Both the position numbers and the translations under genes were made by a program. Positions 6,044 to 6,610 of a stretch of 6,610 nucleotides of DNA are shown in pieces; the first letter of the stretch is position 1, and every line of letters begins with the position of its first letter. This stretch comes from Actinomycetes bacterium (lineage in GTDB: Bacteria > Actinomycetota > Actinomycetes > Mycobacteriales > Micromonosporaceae). The notes under the pieces were generated by a model, which ran no database searches, was not told where the DNA came from, and worked only from the letters and a program-made list of their open reading frames with translations. Location of the stretch: assembly GCA_023437285.1 (NCBI GenBank), contig JAEZGP010000209.1, forward strand, positions 1-6,610, read 5' to 3'.

Positions 6044-6610
6044 TTACTGAGGGTGGTCAGGTGGTGCGGGCGTGGTCGAAGTGCAGGATGGTGAGGACTG
6101 CCGCGATGACGGTTCCGATCCGCCAGGGGTTGATGCTGACGTTGCGCAACGCTCGGAAGGTCATCTTCAGTAGGGCGTTGGCGCGTTCGCCGATGGCCCG
6201 GACCCGGTTGTGTGCCTTGTTGAACTGCTGCTGGGTGGTGGTGAGGCGGCCGTGTTTGGGGTTTTGAGCGCCACGGTGATGGTGGCGGCTTCGCCTTCGT
6301 AGCCGAGGTCGCCGAGCGGGCGTAGGTCGGCGCCGGCGGCGGTGAGGCGGGCAGGATCTCGGTGTGGGTGCGTGCGCAGGTGGTGTCGTGCTCGCGGCCG
6401 GATCGCACCGGGGAGGTCCACAAGGGCCAGCCGTCGGGTGCGGCGATGATCTGGACGTTGCCGCCGTGGTTGTCGTGCTTGCCCACCACCACAGTTCCAC
6501 CCCCGGGTGGGGCCTGGTGTGGATACCCGGTCGGTTTCGATGAGGGTGCCGTCGATGATGACGTGACTGTACCCGGCCGTCTTGGCGGCGAGGAGGGCAC
6601 CGTGCAGGCC
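6044..6610 (-). mobile_element. IS5-family insertion sequence, 3' part, decayed
   Basis: The right edge of the window lies inside an IS5-family element whose transposase is read on the minus strand toward the STAND gene. Only the distal part is present. The element end beyond the transposase stop could not be fixed: no second copy or terminal repeat is available for comparison. Only 13 bases separate the two convergent stop codons, so the true end may fall inside the last codons of the STAND gene. The left limit given here is that gene's stop, as a minimum. Confidence 0.7.
6057..6610 (-). pseudogene. IS5-family DDE transposase, broken by four one-base frameshifts, 5' end outside the window
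   Basis: The enzyme cut and joined element ends through a DDE RNase H-like domain. Reading the minus strand leftward: VIIDGTLIETDRVSTPG (first D at 6553-6551), VELWW, GKHDNHGGNVQ through APDGWPLWTS to REHDTTCARTH, then LGDLGYEGE (second D at 6310-6308), then HGRLT through RAIGERANALLK (E at 6188-6186), and the usual ending NPWRIGTVIAAVLTILH to a TGA at 6057-6059. These pieces lie in successively different frames. One base is missing near 6501-6502, 6484-6485, 6346-6351 and 6261-6262. All three catalytic residues survive and no premature stop appears inside the correct frame pieces, so the decay looks recent or the breaks are sequencing errors. The protein start is beyond the right edge. A continuous minus-strand frame at 5911-6600 holds only one of the true segments. 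As written, no active transposase can be made. Confidence 0.9.

Noticed and set aside
5911..6600. Minus-strand open frame of 229 codons as one protein
   Set aside because: Only the middle segment (GKHDNHGG to ARTHTEIL) matches transposase. The rest is Pro/Ser-rich out-of-frame reading, and its end overlaps the STAND gene antisense.
1..6610. CRISPR array, tRNA or rRNA genes
   Set aside because: No regularly spaced direct repeats were seen, and I recognised no tRNA or rRNA sequence on either strand by eye.

Overview
This is a high-GC window with strong G/C third-position bias, consistent with an actinomycete (Streptomyces, Micromonospora, Pseudonocardia or a relative). The genus cannot be fixed from sequence alone. 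The features that point this way are a fused LivH-LivM permease, a large STAND ATPase with a DTxE-type Walker B, IS5- and IS3-type insertion sequence relics, and GTG starts.

Layout, left to right. Positions 1-1420 (minus strand, running off the left edge) encode a branched-chain amino acid type ABC permease. The LivH-like and LivM-like membrane proteins form one continuous reading frame. Just upstream lie a good sigma-70-like promoter (1472-1499) and a 16-bp palindrome (1452-1467) over the expected transcription start, which looks like a TetR-type operator. Positions 1500-1887 hold no convincing gene. Positions 1888-2952 (minus) encode a classical short-chain dehydrogenase/reductase with a hydrophobic N-terminus and a long C-terminal extension. 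Positions 3044-3175 carry what looks like the decayed start of an IS3-family element. About 230 bp of non-coding DNA with inverted repeats follow.

Positions 3407-6043 (plus) encode an intact 878-residue STAND-type NTPase. It has a P-loop, Walker B, GxP motif, an MHN triad in the MHD position and C-terminal TPR-like repeats, but no recognisable effector domain. It is the only gene in the window with TTA leucine codons (two) and it uses more A/T-ending codons than its neighbours. Thirteen bases beyond its stop, a convergent IS5-family DDE transposase (6057 to the right edge) is broken by four separate one-base losses, each at a homopolymer or short repeat.

How the parts fit: the left half looks like ordinary chromosomal metabolism and transport, with a repressible uptake operon and an oxidoreductase. 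The right half looks like an acquired cargo gene between two dead insertion sequences. If something undescribed is here, the STAND/TPR protein is the best candidate. Its function (regulator, or nucleotide-dependent sensor in defence) cannot be read from the sequence.
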